A stretch of 26,485 nt of DNA, from IMG/VR virus record IMGVR_UViG_3300025128_000271, positions 1-26,485 of that record. The stretch is one strand, 5' to 3'. The notes beneath the pieces were generated by a model, which saw nothing but the letters and a program-made list of their open reading frames with translations, had not been told where the DNA came from and did not search any database. Positions within the stretch are counted from its first letter, which is position 1, and each line of letters starts with the position of its first letter. The stretch comes from a virus. The translations under genes were made by a program, and so were the position numbers. Positions 1 to 8,059 of this stretch are shown here, piece by piece.

Positions 1-1
1 A

Positions 2-85
2 GCTAGATATGATGATGATATGGCAAAAGCAAAAGCACAATCAGATGGATTAAAAACTGCAATCGCTGATTTCAAAAAACTTTAA
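2..85 (+). CDS. C-terminal end of an unidentified protein (partial)
   Basis: An open frame enters from the left edge and stops at TAA 83-85, giving 27 residues rich in Lys, Ala and Asp. The sequence is too short to assign a family. It is followed 22 bp later by the next late gene, which has its own Shine-Dalgarno sequence, so it is probably the last part of an upstream virion gene in the same operon. Confidence 0.6.
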   Translation, partial: ARYDDDMAKAKAQSDGLKTAIADFKKL

Positions 86-107
86 TTAACATAACAAGGA
101 GTTACTA

Positions 108-350
108 ATGGCAAAAAAAGAAAAAGAAATGCCTAAAGACAACATAATCACTCTTTTTGACAAAGAGTATAAGGAATCAGAGTTATCTGATGAACAGAAA
201 GTAATGATTAATCATGTAGCTGATTTAGATAGAAAAATTCAATCTTCTGAATTTAACCTTCAACAGCTACGATTTGGAAAACAGGCTTTCCTAGATGCTT
301 TAAAGGCTAGTATTGAAAAAGATGAACAAGAGAATAAAAAAGAGAAGTAA
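108..350 (+). CDS. Small DUF6447-like phage protein
   Basis: 80 aa, charged and without a signal or membrane segment. The pattern (an N-terminal ITLFDKEYKESELSDEQK stretch, then a long helical region with Gln/Leu repeats and a closing ALKASIEK helix) matches small phage proteins I recall as DUF6447, which occur among marine phage structural genes. Their role is unknown. An AAGGAG site lies about 8 bp before the ATG. The TAA overlaps the next ATG (TAATG), implying translational coupling. The family name is from memory and should be confirmed by profile search. Confidence 0.75.
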   Translation: MAKKEKEMPKDNIITLFDKEYKESELSDEQKVMINHVADLDRKIQSSEFNLQQLRFGKQAFLDALKASIEKDEQENKKEK

Positions 351-613
351 TGGTGATTTTGTGGTCATGCATGAAAAAAACTGCATTAGTACATCTTATA
401 ATATTCCTATTCGGTATGTTTATGTTGACTAATTGTTCAACAGGTTGGTCTGTGGGGGGATATGAGTTATTCCCTCAGGACACTACAAACAATACTGTTT
501 TTACAGAAATTGTTTCTTACGATTCTACAGTCCATTGGTATTCACAAAAAATATTTGATGGTGATAATTGGTGTTTTAAACACAGTGAATGGGAAGACGT
601 AAGGATTTACTAA
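350..613 (+). CDS. Small exported or lipoprotein-like protein
   Basis: 87 aa. A Lys-Lys pair (residues 9-10) is followed by a hydrophobic stretch to about residue 26 and then a Cys in the context LTNC. This looks like a signal peptide and possibly a lipobox, although Asn at -1 is unusual. The mature part is polar and aromatic with no recognised domain. ATG 350 is coupled to the previous stop (TAATG) and has GAGAAG upstream; ATG 371 would give a more classic signal peptide starting MKKTAL. An outer-spanin or envelope role is possible from its place in a bank of small membrane genes, but is inference only. Confidence 0.6.
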   Translation: MVILWSCMKKTALVHLIIFLFGMFMLTNCSTGWSVGGYELFPQDTTNNTVFTEIVSYDSTVHWYSQKIFDGDNWCFKHSEWEDVRIY

Positions 614-626
614 TGAGGACGGTGAT

Positions 627-950
627 TTGAGTGGGAAACCAGATACAGCCAGAAGTTATCGTGCTACTGTTCTTGATGATAATGCCATTGTTTCTATTAA
701 TCTTAAGTGGCTTGGTCAAATTGCAGTACTTATCGGAATGTTGGTCTACGGTTATTGGCAAGTTGAAAGTAGGATTAGACGACTTGAAGATAGCGTTCTT
801 ACTCAAACTGAACAAATTGGGAGCTTACTTGATAAGCATATCGTGGAAGAACGGATTGAGAGACAAGAGCTGGCAGAGAAAGTAGCTTTTTACGAAAAAG
901 AATTTAATATCAACCCATTGAGTTGGGGGAAAAAGAAGAAAAGCAAATGA
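627..950 (+). CDS. Small membrane protein with coiled coil
   Basis: 107 aa. One probable transmembrane segment at about residues 29-44 (WLGQIAVLIGMLVYGYW) is followed by a charged coiled coil (about 46-85) and a basic tail ending in Lys-rich residues. The start is TTG 627, chosen because GAGG lies about 8 bp upstream and ATG 613 and GTG 622 in other frames stop at once. Its stop overlaps the next gene as ATGA. A membrane anchor with a helical cytoplasmic domain fits a lysis-accessory or virion-assembly protein. The overlapping frame at 631-885 was rejected. Confidence 0.7.
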   Translation: MSGKPDTARSYRATVLDDNAIVSINLKWLGQIAVLIGMLVYGYWQVESRIRRLEDSVLTQTEQIGSLLDKHIVEERIERQELAEKVAFYEKEFNINPLSWGKKKKSK

Positions 951-1069
951 GTGAACAACAAGAGTCATTAAAAAGAGAACAGGCTCTTGTAATGCTTGCT
1001 AGAAATCAAGGAAATAGTAAAGCAACTAAGCGGATTATTAAACAGTTTTTAAAGTGTATTAAGGGATAG
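947..1069 (+). CDS. 40-aa basic protein of unknown function
   Basis: Starts MSEQQESLKREQALVMLARN and ends KQFLKCIKG. The ATG overlaps the previous gene's TGA (ATGA) and the stop lies one base before the next ATG, so it fills the gap exactly. No membrane segment; predicted to be helical and basic. The perfect packing and coupling argue for a real gene, but no family is recognised. Confidence 0.55.
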   Translation: MSEQQESLKREQALVMLARNQGNSKATKRIIKQFLKCIKG

Positions 1070-1070
1070 T

Positions 1071-1388
1071 ATGAATTTTTTAGAAATATACGGCGAAGCT
1101 GGAATGATAGGAGTTGTTGGGGCGATGTTTGTATATTTAGTTGTATCCTTAAGTAATAAATCAGCTAAACAGCAAGAAACTTTAGAGAATTTAAAAGTGG
1201 AAAACAAAGGTCAATCGGAAACTTTAGAAAATATGGAAGGAATGATTATAAAATTAATTAATAGATGGAATCAATCAGATGACAAACTAGATAGAAAATT
1301 TGATGCATTGACCAAAGAAATAAACGATTTAGATAATCAAGTGTCTCGAATAGATGGGTCACTATCAAGAATAAATGGAAAACACTAA
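1071..1388 (+). CDS. Membrane/coiled-coil protein, possible holin-like
   Basis: 105 aa. A glycine-containing hydrophobic segment at about residues 11-27 (GMIGVVGAMFVYLVVSL) is followed by a long Gln/Glu/Asn-rich coiled coil to the C-terminus. An N-terminal membrane anchor plus helical tail recalls small BhlA-type holins, but the likeness is architectural only. It sits one base after the 40-aa gene and its TAA overlaps the next ATG. Function not proven; an anchoring or assembly role is equally possible. Confidence 0.65.
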   Translation: MNFLEIYGEAGMIGVVGAMFVYLVVSLSNKSAKQQETLENLKVENKGQSETLENMEGMIIKLINRWNQSDDKLDRKFDALTKEINDLDNQVSRIDGSLSRINGKH

Positions 1389-1525
1389 TGGATAGTTTGA
1401 AAGTAACTTCAATTAGCTTTGCTAACTATGGAGTATATCTAGCGGAGATAAATTTATTATTGCAATGTGTTGTTGCGGTAATGAGTATCATATACTTAGC
1501 AATTAAAATCAAAAGGAAATACTAA
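1388..1525 (+). CDS. 45-aa single-span membrane protein, holin candidate
   Basis: Reads MDSLKVTSISFANYG, then a hydrophobic helix at about residues 21-40, then a basic tail IKIKRKY. A single span with a positively charged C-terminus of this size is typical of small phage holins and of conserved membrane peptides in marine phages. Both ends overlap neighbouring genes by one base (TAATG), so it is clearly translationally coupled. No endolysin is visible in this window, so the lysis assignment rests on size, topology and neighbours. Confidence 0.6.
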   Translation: MDSLKVTSISFANYGVYLAEINLLLQCVVAVMSIIYLAIKIKRKY

Positions 1526-1752
1526 TGGATATTAAATCAATGTTAGTTAAGATAGCGGAAGAGCAAGCTGAGAAGATGCAAGATGACGTAATGAGTCATT
1601 TAGCATCGGATGAGTTTACTGAAATGTTAGCAACAAAAATAAATGAACGTGTCAATCTTCCTTGGATCAATGAAGAAAAAGAGCAAGAGCTTTTTGAAAA
1701 ACTTGTTGATGTAATGACAGATATGTTAGAAGGCGTTTTTAAAGGAAAATAA
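1525..1752 (+). CDS. Small acidic helical protein, unknown
   Basis: 75 aa, acidic and predicted all-helical, with an amphipathic N-terminus (MDIKSMLVKIAEEQAEKMQD) and C-terminal VDVMTDMLEGVFKGK. AAAGGAAATACTA precedes the ATG. There is no membrane segment or recognisable motif. It lies between a holin-like gene and a Lys-rich secreted peptide, in the same coupled operon. Confidence 0.7.
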   Translation: MDIKSMLVKIAEEQAEKMQDDVMSHLASDEFTEMLATKINERVNLPWINEEKEQELFEKLVDVMTDMLEGVFKGK

Positions 1753-1753
1753 T

Positions 1754-1939
1754 ATGAAAAGTATAATGACAGGATTAATTATAGTAGCTTTGTCAAGTTC
1801 TGTATATCCAGAATACCACGAAGCAGAAAGATATTCAAACAGCGAGATTAAGAAAAAGAAAAAAAAGAAGAAGAAGCTGGCAGAAAAAGGTAAAAAGAAA
1901 AAGAAAGGGTTTTTTTCAAAAGCATTTGGTTCTAAATAA
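1754..1939 (+). CDS. Secreted or membrane peptide with poly-lysine tail
   Basis: 61 aa. A short hydrophobic N-terminus (about residues 4-17) resembles a signal peptide and is followed by an extremely basic tail: nine consecutive Lys at about 33-41, a second run of five Lys, and GFFSKAF near the end. Such a peptide could bind membrane or nucleic acid. The Lys run is encoded by an A-rich tract with an in-frame A-AAA-AAG heptamer, a known -1 slippery sequence; slippage would end the protein within about ten codons. The gene overlaps the next by one base (TAATG). Confidence 0.55.
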   Translation: MKSIMTGLIIVALSSSVYPEYHEAERYSNSEIKKKKKKKKKLAEKGKKKKKGFFSKAFGSK

Positions 1940-2352
1940 TGCCTAAGCAGTTCTACACAATACGGGATTGGTCGGGAGGCATGAACAATCGTAAAGACCC
2001 TAGAGACTTACGAGAAAATGAATATTCTTTTATTGAGAATATGTCAATAGATGCATTAGGAAAGATAAAAACTATAGGCGGTTTATATGATAAAAACGCT
2101 GACTCTGATGGAGATACTAGTTCTACTCCACTTACAGAGCATTTTGTTACGAGAACGGCAAACATAACGGGTGGGGGAGGCTATGGTTTATATTACTTTG
2201 AATCTGATCATAGTAAAAACGCAGATCAAACGATTACAGAAACAAAAAGCGGAACAGCTTTGGCAATCGGAACAAGTAATGGTAATATTAGTTTTGTTCG
2301 TGTCCAAACGACTCCTGACGTACCTGCTGATATTCCTGATCTACCCGGATAA
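1939..2352 (+). CDS. N-terminal part of stabilization-type tail protein (split gene)
   Basis: 137 aa beginning with an aromatic/Gly motif (DWSGGMNNRKDPRDL) and ENEYSFIENMSIDALG, the usual opening of virion stabilization or tail-accessory proteins in marine podovirus-like phages. The frame ends at TAA 2350-2352 and the next large ORF continues in the same frame 12 bp later. Such proteins are normally one long chain, so this is probably the N-terminal portion of a single gene cut by one nonsense codon, or a two-subunit version of it. The ATG is coupled to the preceding stop. Confidence 0.65.
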   Translation: MPKQFYTIRDWSGGMNNRKDPRDLRENEYSFIENMSIDALGKIKTIGGLYDKNADSDGDTSSTPLTEHFVTRTANITGGGGYGLYYFESDHSKNADQTITETKSGTALAIGTSNGNISFVRVQTTPDVPADIPDLPG

Positions 2353-2364
2353 AGTAAGTTAGAG

Positions 2365-5300
2365 ATGCCTACTCCTTCGTCAAGTTATATGCTATTAAAA
2401 GGTGGTACAGATAATGGAAATAGTACCATTTATACTGCTGATGATTCTGCTACTCAAAACCTTATTAAGATTGGTGACATTATCAAAGTTACTGGAACTG
2501 CTAATAATAACGGTATTTACACGGTAATAGATATTACTACAGATGGTACTGCTTTAGGTAGTACAGGGGATGTGTATTACTCGCTAAAGGGTTCTGCGTT
2601 GACAAATGAAAGCTCTGCTGGTAGCACTGATCCGGAAATAGAAGTTATTAGAGAGCCCGGTGATAAGTTACTTGCTTTGGGAGACGTAGACAGTGCAAAT
2701 AATATTGATGTGTGGTCTAATAATTCAGCTACGGATTACTCCAATAACAGCTCAGGAGATGATGATGGCGGTTGGACAACTGAGGCTGTTCATGTTACAA
2801 AGACGGGTGATGATGCACAGTATATTTATTATTTTGTAGACGAAGCGGTTAGAATTTGCAACATAAATGAGTTAAATAATTCTCACATTATGTGGTATGG
2901 ATATATTCAGCGACAGCAGTTTGGTTCTTCAGGGACTCCGGGTATGACTTTTTCTGGTTGGCAAGCTTTTAGAAATTTTTTATACCCACCAAAAACTGCT
3001 CACGATATCTTTTCTTATTGCTATGTAAACTCTGCTGATACAGGCGGTAGCAGTGGAACCAATGCAACTCTTGGTGACGATCCTCACGACAATACAGATG
3101 CGACTAACTATTATAGTGACAATAGAGGTGTTGCTTTCGTAATGAAAACAGCTACAAGCGACTTAAGGTTTAGGGCAAACAATACAGGGTTTTCTGGTTT
3201 CCTATCCTCTGGCCCTAAAACTTTTTTAGGAGATGCGTTAGATGATGCAGATGACGTTATAGATTTTGGAGGAAACAATGGAGATGGCGGGGCTACATTA
3301 GTAGATAGTGATGGTTTTACAGTTAGTAATGCCACATTTGTTGTTAGTAGTGGTGTTGGCGTGTTAGCAAATAGCACAACCGCAAATGGCGGTGCTTATC
3401 TAAGGCTTGTTCTTACTGCTGGAAAACGATATCAGGTTAGTTTTGATTTGGCTTCTAGTAGTAATGCCAACGGTTCTGTTTCTTTAAGTGCTTCGACTTC
3501 TTATGATAGCAATTCTGCTTCTGGTTCTATTAGTTCAAGTGGTGTCAATAACAATACCTTAACAGCACCTTATTATGCAGATGGCTCTTCTTCTGCTTAT
3601 CTTCATTTAAAAGTAGAATCTACAACAAGCGGAGAGCATGCTGATTTTGACAATATAACAGTAAGAAGAATTGATATAATGGCCTTTGAAGACACCAATC
3701 CAACAATGGTTACTGATCAATTTAATGTAAATGATGTAATTACTATAGGTGATACTTTTATAGATTCTACTTGTGACTATAATAATGACCCAACTATTAC
3801 GCACGATGCTAATCCAAATATTGTAGTTGGTTTGCTAGTTTCAGGTACTGGTATACCTGCTGGTGCTTTCATTTCTTCTTTAAATAGTACAACGTCTTTT
3901 GAATTATCTGCAAGCACGACAGGTGGTTCTGTATCGAATGGTTCTCTAACTTTTAATTATCATTTAGGTAGTTATCCAAAAGAGTTTATCTTTGGAGCTC
4001 TGCAAAAATCTACCGGAGGGCCAATGACTGTTCTTCGGTCGTATGGAGGAAAGCTTGGAGGAACCGCTCCTCATGTATACGCAGATGCAGATACTCCAGT
4101 TATATCTAGGGGGTTAGGTTTTAACATTGGGGTATCGGATGGAACAGCAGATGGAGACTGGGGAGCTGGAACATATGAGTTTTTTCAAACCAAAGTATAT
4201 GATGGGCACCAAGAATCTTTACCTGTAAAAATGGGAGACGGAGAAGAAACTACAAATATAGTGGCTGGTACGCATACATCAGCAGGAGGAAAGGCTTTAA
4301 GAATTTCCGTATATGCAGACGTTGGTTATAATGGTCGCATGTCAGGTGCTAGAATATACACTAGGACATCTGGCTCAGATGATGATTTAATTTTACTATT
4401 AGATATAGATATTGTAAAGGGAGTGAGGACTACTTTAGACGGAGATCATGTTTCTTGGTCTTATCAAGTTGGTAAGGGGTATTATGTAGTTGGCCCAGCG
4501 GGAGGAAACGCATCTAGCCCTAACCTAGACACGTACACAACTATCAATGGCTTTAGCCCTGATGTTCATTTTAGTTCCTTAGGGGGTACCAATGAAATAT
4601 TTAAGACTTCCGTTATTGCTAACAGGAGAGCTTTTATAGCAAATGTAAAAACCAAAGAATCTACAGGTGAGTTAAAGCGTTATGGCGATAGAATTATGTA
4701 TAGTGAAATTGGAAAATTTGATACATTTCTTAGTCACAATTTCATTGACGTTTCAAAGGGTGATTATGGTGAGTATGTTGCTTTAGAAACATTTGCAGAT
4801 CGACTATTAGCGTTTAAACACAACATTATTCATATTATAAACATTGCAAGTCCTAGTGTGGCAAGTTGGTATTTAGAAGACACAATTAAATACAACGGTG
4901 TACAGTTTTCTTTTAGCGTTGCCAAAACTAAAAATGGCATTGCTTGGGTTTCTGACGATGGGTGTTATTTGTATGACGGCACACGAGTGACAAACCTTAT
5001 TGATAGAAAAATTGCTGTTAGTAATGCTTCTTACTCTACTACAAATGTCACATGGAATGATTGGTATCGAGGGACTGCTTTTTTAAAAGATGTTATGTTA
5101 GGTTACGATCCAATAAGTAATTCTTTATTAATGTTTAGAAGTCCGAACGATTCAACAACTAATTCTCATACAGGATGGATGTATGATTTTGATACTGGAG
5201 CTTGGGTATATCACACAGGTATTTTTACAGACAATAAAATTTATACAAATTTTATTACAGATTGGAACAACAACTTAACAACAGGAGGTCAGTCTGGTTC

Positions 5301-5685
5301 TCTTGTTTTATTTGAAAAGTTTTTACCAATAAGTAAGTCTGTAGCAAGTCAGCAATTTGTCACAAGAGATATAGATTTTGGAATACCCGGCTTAACAAAG
5401 AAAATTTATAAAGTAGTCGTTACTTATAAGTCAGATGGTGCAGAGACTACACCCTTTACGTATGCAATAGACGGTAAACAAAACTTTGCAGGGGATGGCG
5501 GGGGCACATTTACTGGTAATTTTGTAGACACTTCAGATAAATGGGACGTAGTTACTTTAACTCCTTCTTCTACAATTTCTTGCCAAAGTATACAAATTAA
5601 ATTTACCTCTCCAAGTGCGGGAGTATTTGAAATTAACGATATGTCTATTCAATATAGAGTTATTCGTAACTTGGAGCCAACTTAA
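2365..5685 (+). CDS. Large stabilization-type tail protein, C-terminal part
   Basis: 1106 aa in the same frame as the 137-aa ORF, separated from it only by TAA AGT AAG TTA GAG. The start ATG has no proper Shine-Dalgarno sequence. Around residues 310-440 a Gly/Ser/Thr-rich beta region (ATLVDSDGF...TAGKRYQVSFDLAS...ADFDNITVRR) resembles a carbohydrate-binding jelly roll. At about 490-525 an SGTGIPAGAFISSLN segment resembles repeat modules of phage structural proteins. The second half (GDRIMYSEIGK, DRLLAFKHN, GIAWVSDDGCYLYDG) is typical of the beta-propeller-like body of these proteins. Expected role: tail or neck component of the virion, with the inserted module perhaps contacting host glycans (inference). 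Confidence 0.65.
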   Translation: MPTPSSSYMLLKGGTDNGNSTIYTADDSATQNLIKIGDIIKVTGTANNNGIYTVIDITTDGTALGSTGDVYYSLKGSALTNESSAGSTDPEIEVIREPGDKLLALGDVDSANNIDVWSNNSATDYSNNSSGDDDGGWTTEAVHVTKTGDDAQYIYYFVDEAVRICNINELNNSHIMWYGYIQRQQFGSSGTPGMTFSGWQAFRNFLYPPKTAHDIFSYCYVNSADTGGSSGTNATLGDDPHDNTDATNYYSDNRGVAFVMKTATSDLRFRANNTGFSGFLSSGPKTFLGDALDDADDVIDFGGNNGDGGATLVDSDGFTVSNATFVVSSGVGVLANSTTANGGAYLRLVLTAGKRYQVSFDLASSSNANGSVSLSASTSYDSNSASGSISSSGVNNNTLTAPYYADGSSSAYLHLKVESTTSGEHADFDNITVRRIDIMAFEDTNPTMVTDQFNVNDVITIGDTFIDSTCDYNNDPTITHDANPNIVVGLLVSGTGIPAGAFISSLNSTTSFELSASTTGGSVSNGSLTFNYHLGSYPKEFIFGALQKSTGGPMTVLRSYGGKLGGTAPHVYADADTPVISRGLGFNIGVSDGTADGDWGAGTYEFFQTKVYDGHQESLPVKMGDGEETTNIVAGTHTSAGGKALRISVYADVGYNGRMSGARIYTRTSGSDDDLILLLDIDIVKGVRTTLDGDHVSWSYQVGKGYYVVGPAGGNASSPNLDTYTTINGFSPDVHFSSLGGTNEIFKTSVIANRRAFIANVKTKESTGELKRYGDRIMYSEIGKFDTFLSHNFIDVSKGDYGEYVALETFADRLLAFKHNIIHIINIASPSVASWYLEDTIKYNGVQFSFSVAKTKNGIAWVSDDGCYLYDGTRVTNLIDRKIAVSNASYSTTNVTWNDWYRGTAFLKDVMLGYDPISNSLLMFRSPNDSTTNSHTGWMYDFDTGAWVYHTGIFTDNKIYTNFITDWNNNLTTGGQSGSLVLFEKFLPISKSVASQQFVTRDIDFGIPGLTKKIYKVVVTYKSDGAETTPFTYAIDGKQNFAGDGGGTFTGNFVDTSDKWDVVTLTPSSTISCQSIQIKFTSPSAGVFEINDMSIQYRVIRNLEPT

Positions 5686-6275
5686 TGGCTATTAATGACA
5701 GAGAGATAAGGAAGTTAATTAACACAAAGCAAAGCTCTATGGAGTTTGAGGGAATCCCTTCTTTAAATGGTATGCTTGAAGGGCAAACCGCCATACAGAA
5801 AAAATCAAACTCCCAGTTATCTTTATATAGAAAACAATTTGGAAAGCTGTTTAAATCTCACATGAGTGCAGATGGTAATCAATTTATAGAGAAGAATTTA
5901 TCTGTAGAAAAAAATTTAGAACTAAAAGGCGACTTAAATGCTAGTGGTTTATTAAATGCAAATACCCTTGTTTTTAATAGGGGGCCAGAGTTAACAATAG
6001 CTAGTGGGGCAATTACAGCTACTCACTCTTTTCATTTAGTTGACACTGAAGGAGATGCATCCGCAGATGACTTAGACAGTATTACCGCTGGAACAACTGG
6101 ACAAATTTTAATTTTAAAGCCAGCTAGTGGGTCTAGAGATGTTAGAATTAGAAACGGTGAAGATAATATTTATACATCGGGAGGCTCTAGTTTTTCAATG
6201 AATACAACAAACGATACAGCTATTTTATTAGCAGATGGTTCAAATTGGTATCTTATACTGTCAATAAGTATATGA
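5685..6275 (+). CDS. Virion fibre-like structural protein
   Basis: 196 aa, coupled to the tail gene by TAATG. The N-terminal half is helical and may be an attachment region. The C-terminal half carries a beta-domain pattern (ATHSFHLVDTEGDASADDL, GGSSFSMN, DTAILLADGSNWYL) that recurs in phage tail-fibre or head-decoration proteins of marine phages. Likely a minor virion component or short fibre. No chaperone or enzymatic domain is seen. Confidence 0.65.
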   Translation: MAINDREIRKLINTKQSSMEFEGIPSLNGMLEGQTAIQKKSNSQLSLYRKQFGKLFKSHMSADGNQFIEKNLSVEKNLELKGDLNASGLLNANTLVFNRGPELTIASGAITATHSFHLVDTEGDASADDLDSITAGTTGQILILKPASGSRDVRIRNGEDNIYTSGGSSFSMNTTNDTAILLADGSNWYLILSISI

Positions 6276-6315
6276 TAATTATTAAAAGTTTTATTAAATT
6301 CAAAGGAATTACACC

Positions 6316-8046
6316 ATGATTAAACATTCCTCAAAGTCAAAAGGTTTTTTACCCGCAAAGTCTGGCCCTAATCTTACAGGCTTTTATATGGGTAAGTCAA
6401 ACACTCTTCTTCAAATGATGCAAACTGGTGGGCAACCTAGTCGTGGTGCGGCTATGCTTGCTCAAGCTACACAAAAACAAAGCGATATAAAAAAATTAGA
6501 GTCTCAACAAAGAGCAGAAGCCAAGAGACAAAAACGTGGTGCATTATTTGGAAGTGTTGCGAGTAAAGGGTTAGGTTTATTAGGTTCGGCTATAGCTGGC
6601 CCATTAGGAGCCGGAATAGGTTCTGCATTAGGAAAACGTTTAGGAGAGGGAATAGGTGCTGGTAAAAGCAGACAATACGATTCAAGTGGCACAGTGTTTG
6701 GTCAACAAGATTTTAGAGATGTAGAGCAGGCTAGTAGAGATTACACTAGAGGTATGGGAGAAAGAGCTGTAGTTTCCGGTTTAAAAGCTGGGCTTACAGC
6801 GGGGTTTTCACCCGGTGGCGGGATATATGGAGAAGCCGCTAGAAGAGCAGGGGGGCTACGTCCTACTCTTGCTGGAGCTGTTGGTTATGGAGGAGCTTCA
6901 TTGCCGTCCGCTCCTCAGATAGCAGATACGGGAATTATGGATTCAATATTAAATGCTACACCTTCTACTCCTGTTCCTACGGCTTTTAATCCACCAGACA
7001 CGTCTCTTGTTTCAATGCCATTGGGCTTAACAGAGCAACCATTGATGTTTCAAGATGGTGGTAAGGTTCAGCGTGGTGCTTTGATGCAGGCTTTTAAAGA
7101 AGCGGATAAAAATAGAGATGCTATTATGGCATCGGCTAAGGAAAGAATACTTGGTGATGAGACACAGCAGTATAGTCCAGAGTCAGCTCAGCATTTAAAG
7201 AAAGCGGGATTATTGGGTATGACAAAAAGAATGAGCAAAGAAGATTTAGAAGATAGAGCTTTTTTAAGAGAGCAAATAAAATCAAGAGAAGGGTTAGATG
7301 ATATGATGTTTGATTTTGATCCTACTTTGGGGATTGGTGATGTCGCAGTCACTCAGTCATTAGCCCCTAAAGGACTTCGTATGAGCGACAACCCTTTAAC
7401 AAGCGATATATCGTCATTGCGTGCTATTTCTACGTTTAACCCACCTGAAGGAAGCACTTTAGATTCTCCAAGATTTTTAAGGAGTGTACTCTCTTCGTTG
7501 TCTGGTATGGAAGATGGCGGTCTTATCGAGTATGGGTATGGTGGTAGCGTAGGCAACATAGAACAAATTTTAAAGGATGCAGGCATAACAGCAACCTCTC
7601 AGCAGTTAGCTTTGTTTGAGCAGTTTGACCCCACATCTCTTAATAGAATGGCCGAAGGTCTGCAAGATAGCTTATTGTCTGGAACACAGCAAGCACAGCA
7701 AGCACAAGCTGGAACAGGATTTGCAGGTTCTGGAGCAGTGCAACAGGCACAGGTAGAGCAAAGAGAAAGAGCCGGTGAGCAGATGGCTCAAGCAACGGAA
7801 GATGCTAGTAAGGCTTTTGCTTCTGACACTTTAGGAGAGGCGGCTAGTATGATAGGACAGGGTGCTGAGTTTGGCACTGCCGTTTCATTTGTCGCTCCAA
7901 CTGTTAACGTTTTGCCAACGGTAGACCAAGGGGCTGTGAACTTTAATGGTGTTGAATATCAATGGGACAACGACTCTGGGCAGTATATTACATCAGCACA
8001 ATTTGAGCAAGGCATGAGCACTTATTATGATGACCTATATGGTTAA
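6316..8046 (+). CDS. Gly/Ala-rich internal virion protein (putative)
   Basis: 576 aa, preceded by AAGGA. Residues about 73-120 form a Gly/Ala/Leu-rich, membrane-active-looking segment (GLGLLGSAIAGPLGAGIGSA). Two DGG motifs (FQDGGKV and MEDGGLIEYGYGG) and a C-terminal NGVEYQWDNDSGQY motif recur in marine phage proteins of unknown role next to internal virion genes. A Gln/Ala-rich helical stretch lies near residue 455. The position before two large helical proteins suggests a DNA-ejection or core function, but no enzyme motif supports it. Confidence 0.6.
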   Translation: MIKHSSKSKGFLPAKSGPNLTGFYMGKSNTLLQMMQTGGQPSRGAAMLAQATQKQSDIKKLESQQRAEAKRQKRGALFGSVASKGLGLLGSAIAGPLGAGIGSALGKRLGEGIGAGKSRQYDSSGTVFGQQDFRDVEQASRDYTRGMGERAVVSGLKAGLTAGFSPGGGIYGEAARRAGGLRPTLAGAVGYGGASLPSAPQIADTGIMDSILNATPSTPVPTAFNPPDTSLVSMPLGLTEQPLMFQDGGKVQRGALMQAFKEADKNRDAIMASAKERILGDETQQYSPESAQHLKKAGLLGMTKRMSKEDLEDRAFLREQIKSREGLDDMMFDFDPTLGIGDVAVTQSLAPKGLRMSDNPLTSDISSLRAISTFNPPEGSTLDSPRFLRSVLSSLSGMEDGGLIEYGYGGSVGNIEQILKDAGITATSQQLALFEQFDPTSLNRMAEGLQDSLLSGTQQAQQAQAGTGFAGSGAVQQAQVEQRERAGEQMAQATEDASKAFASDTLGEAASMIGQGAEFGTAVSFVAPTVNVLPTVDQGAVNFNGVEYQWDNDSGQYITSAQFEQGMSTYYDDLYG

Positions 8047-8059
8047 AATGAGGTATTAA

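Noticed and set aside
631-885. 84-aa plus-strand frame inside the 107-aa membrane gene
   Set aside because: The 627-950 frame has a better ribosome site, a clean membrane-plus-coiled-coil layout and ATGA coupling to the next gene.
2350-2352. Reassigned TAA stop codon as an explanation for the split tail gene
   Set aside because: TAA ends many other genes in the window with coupled TAATG junctions, so it is a real stop here.
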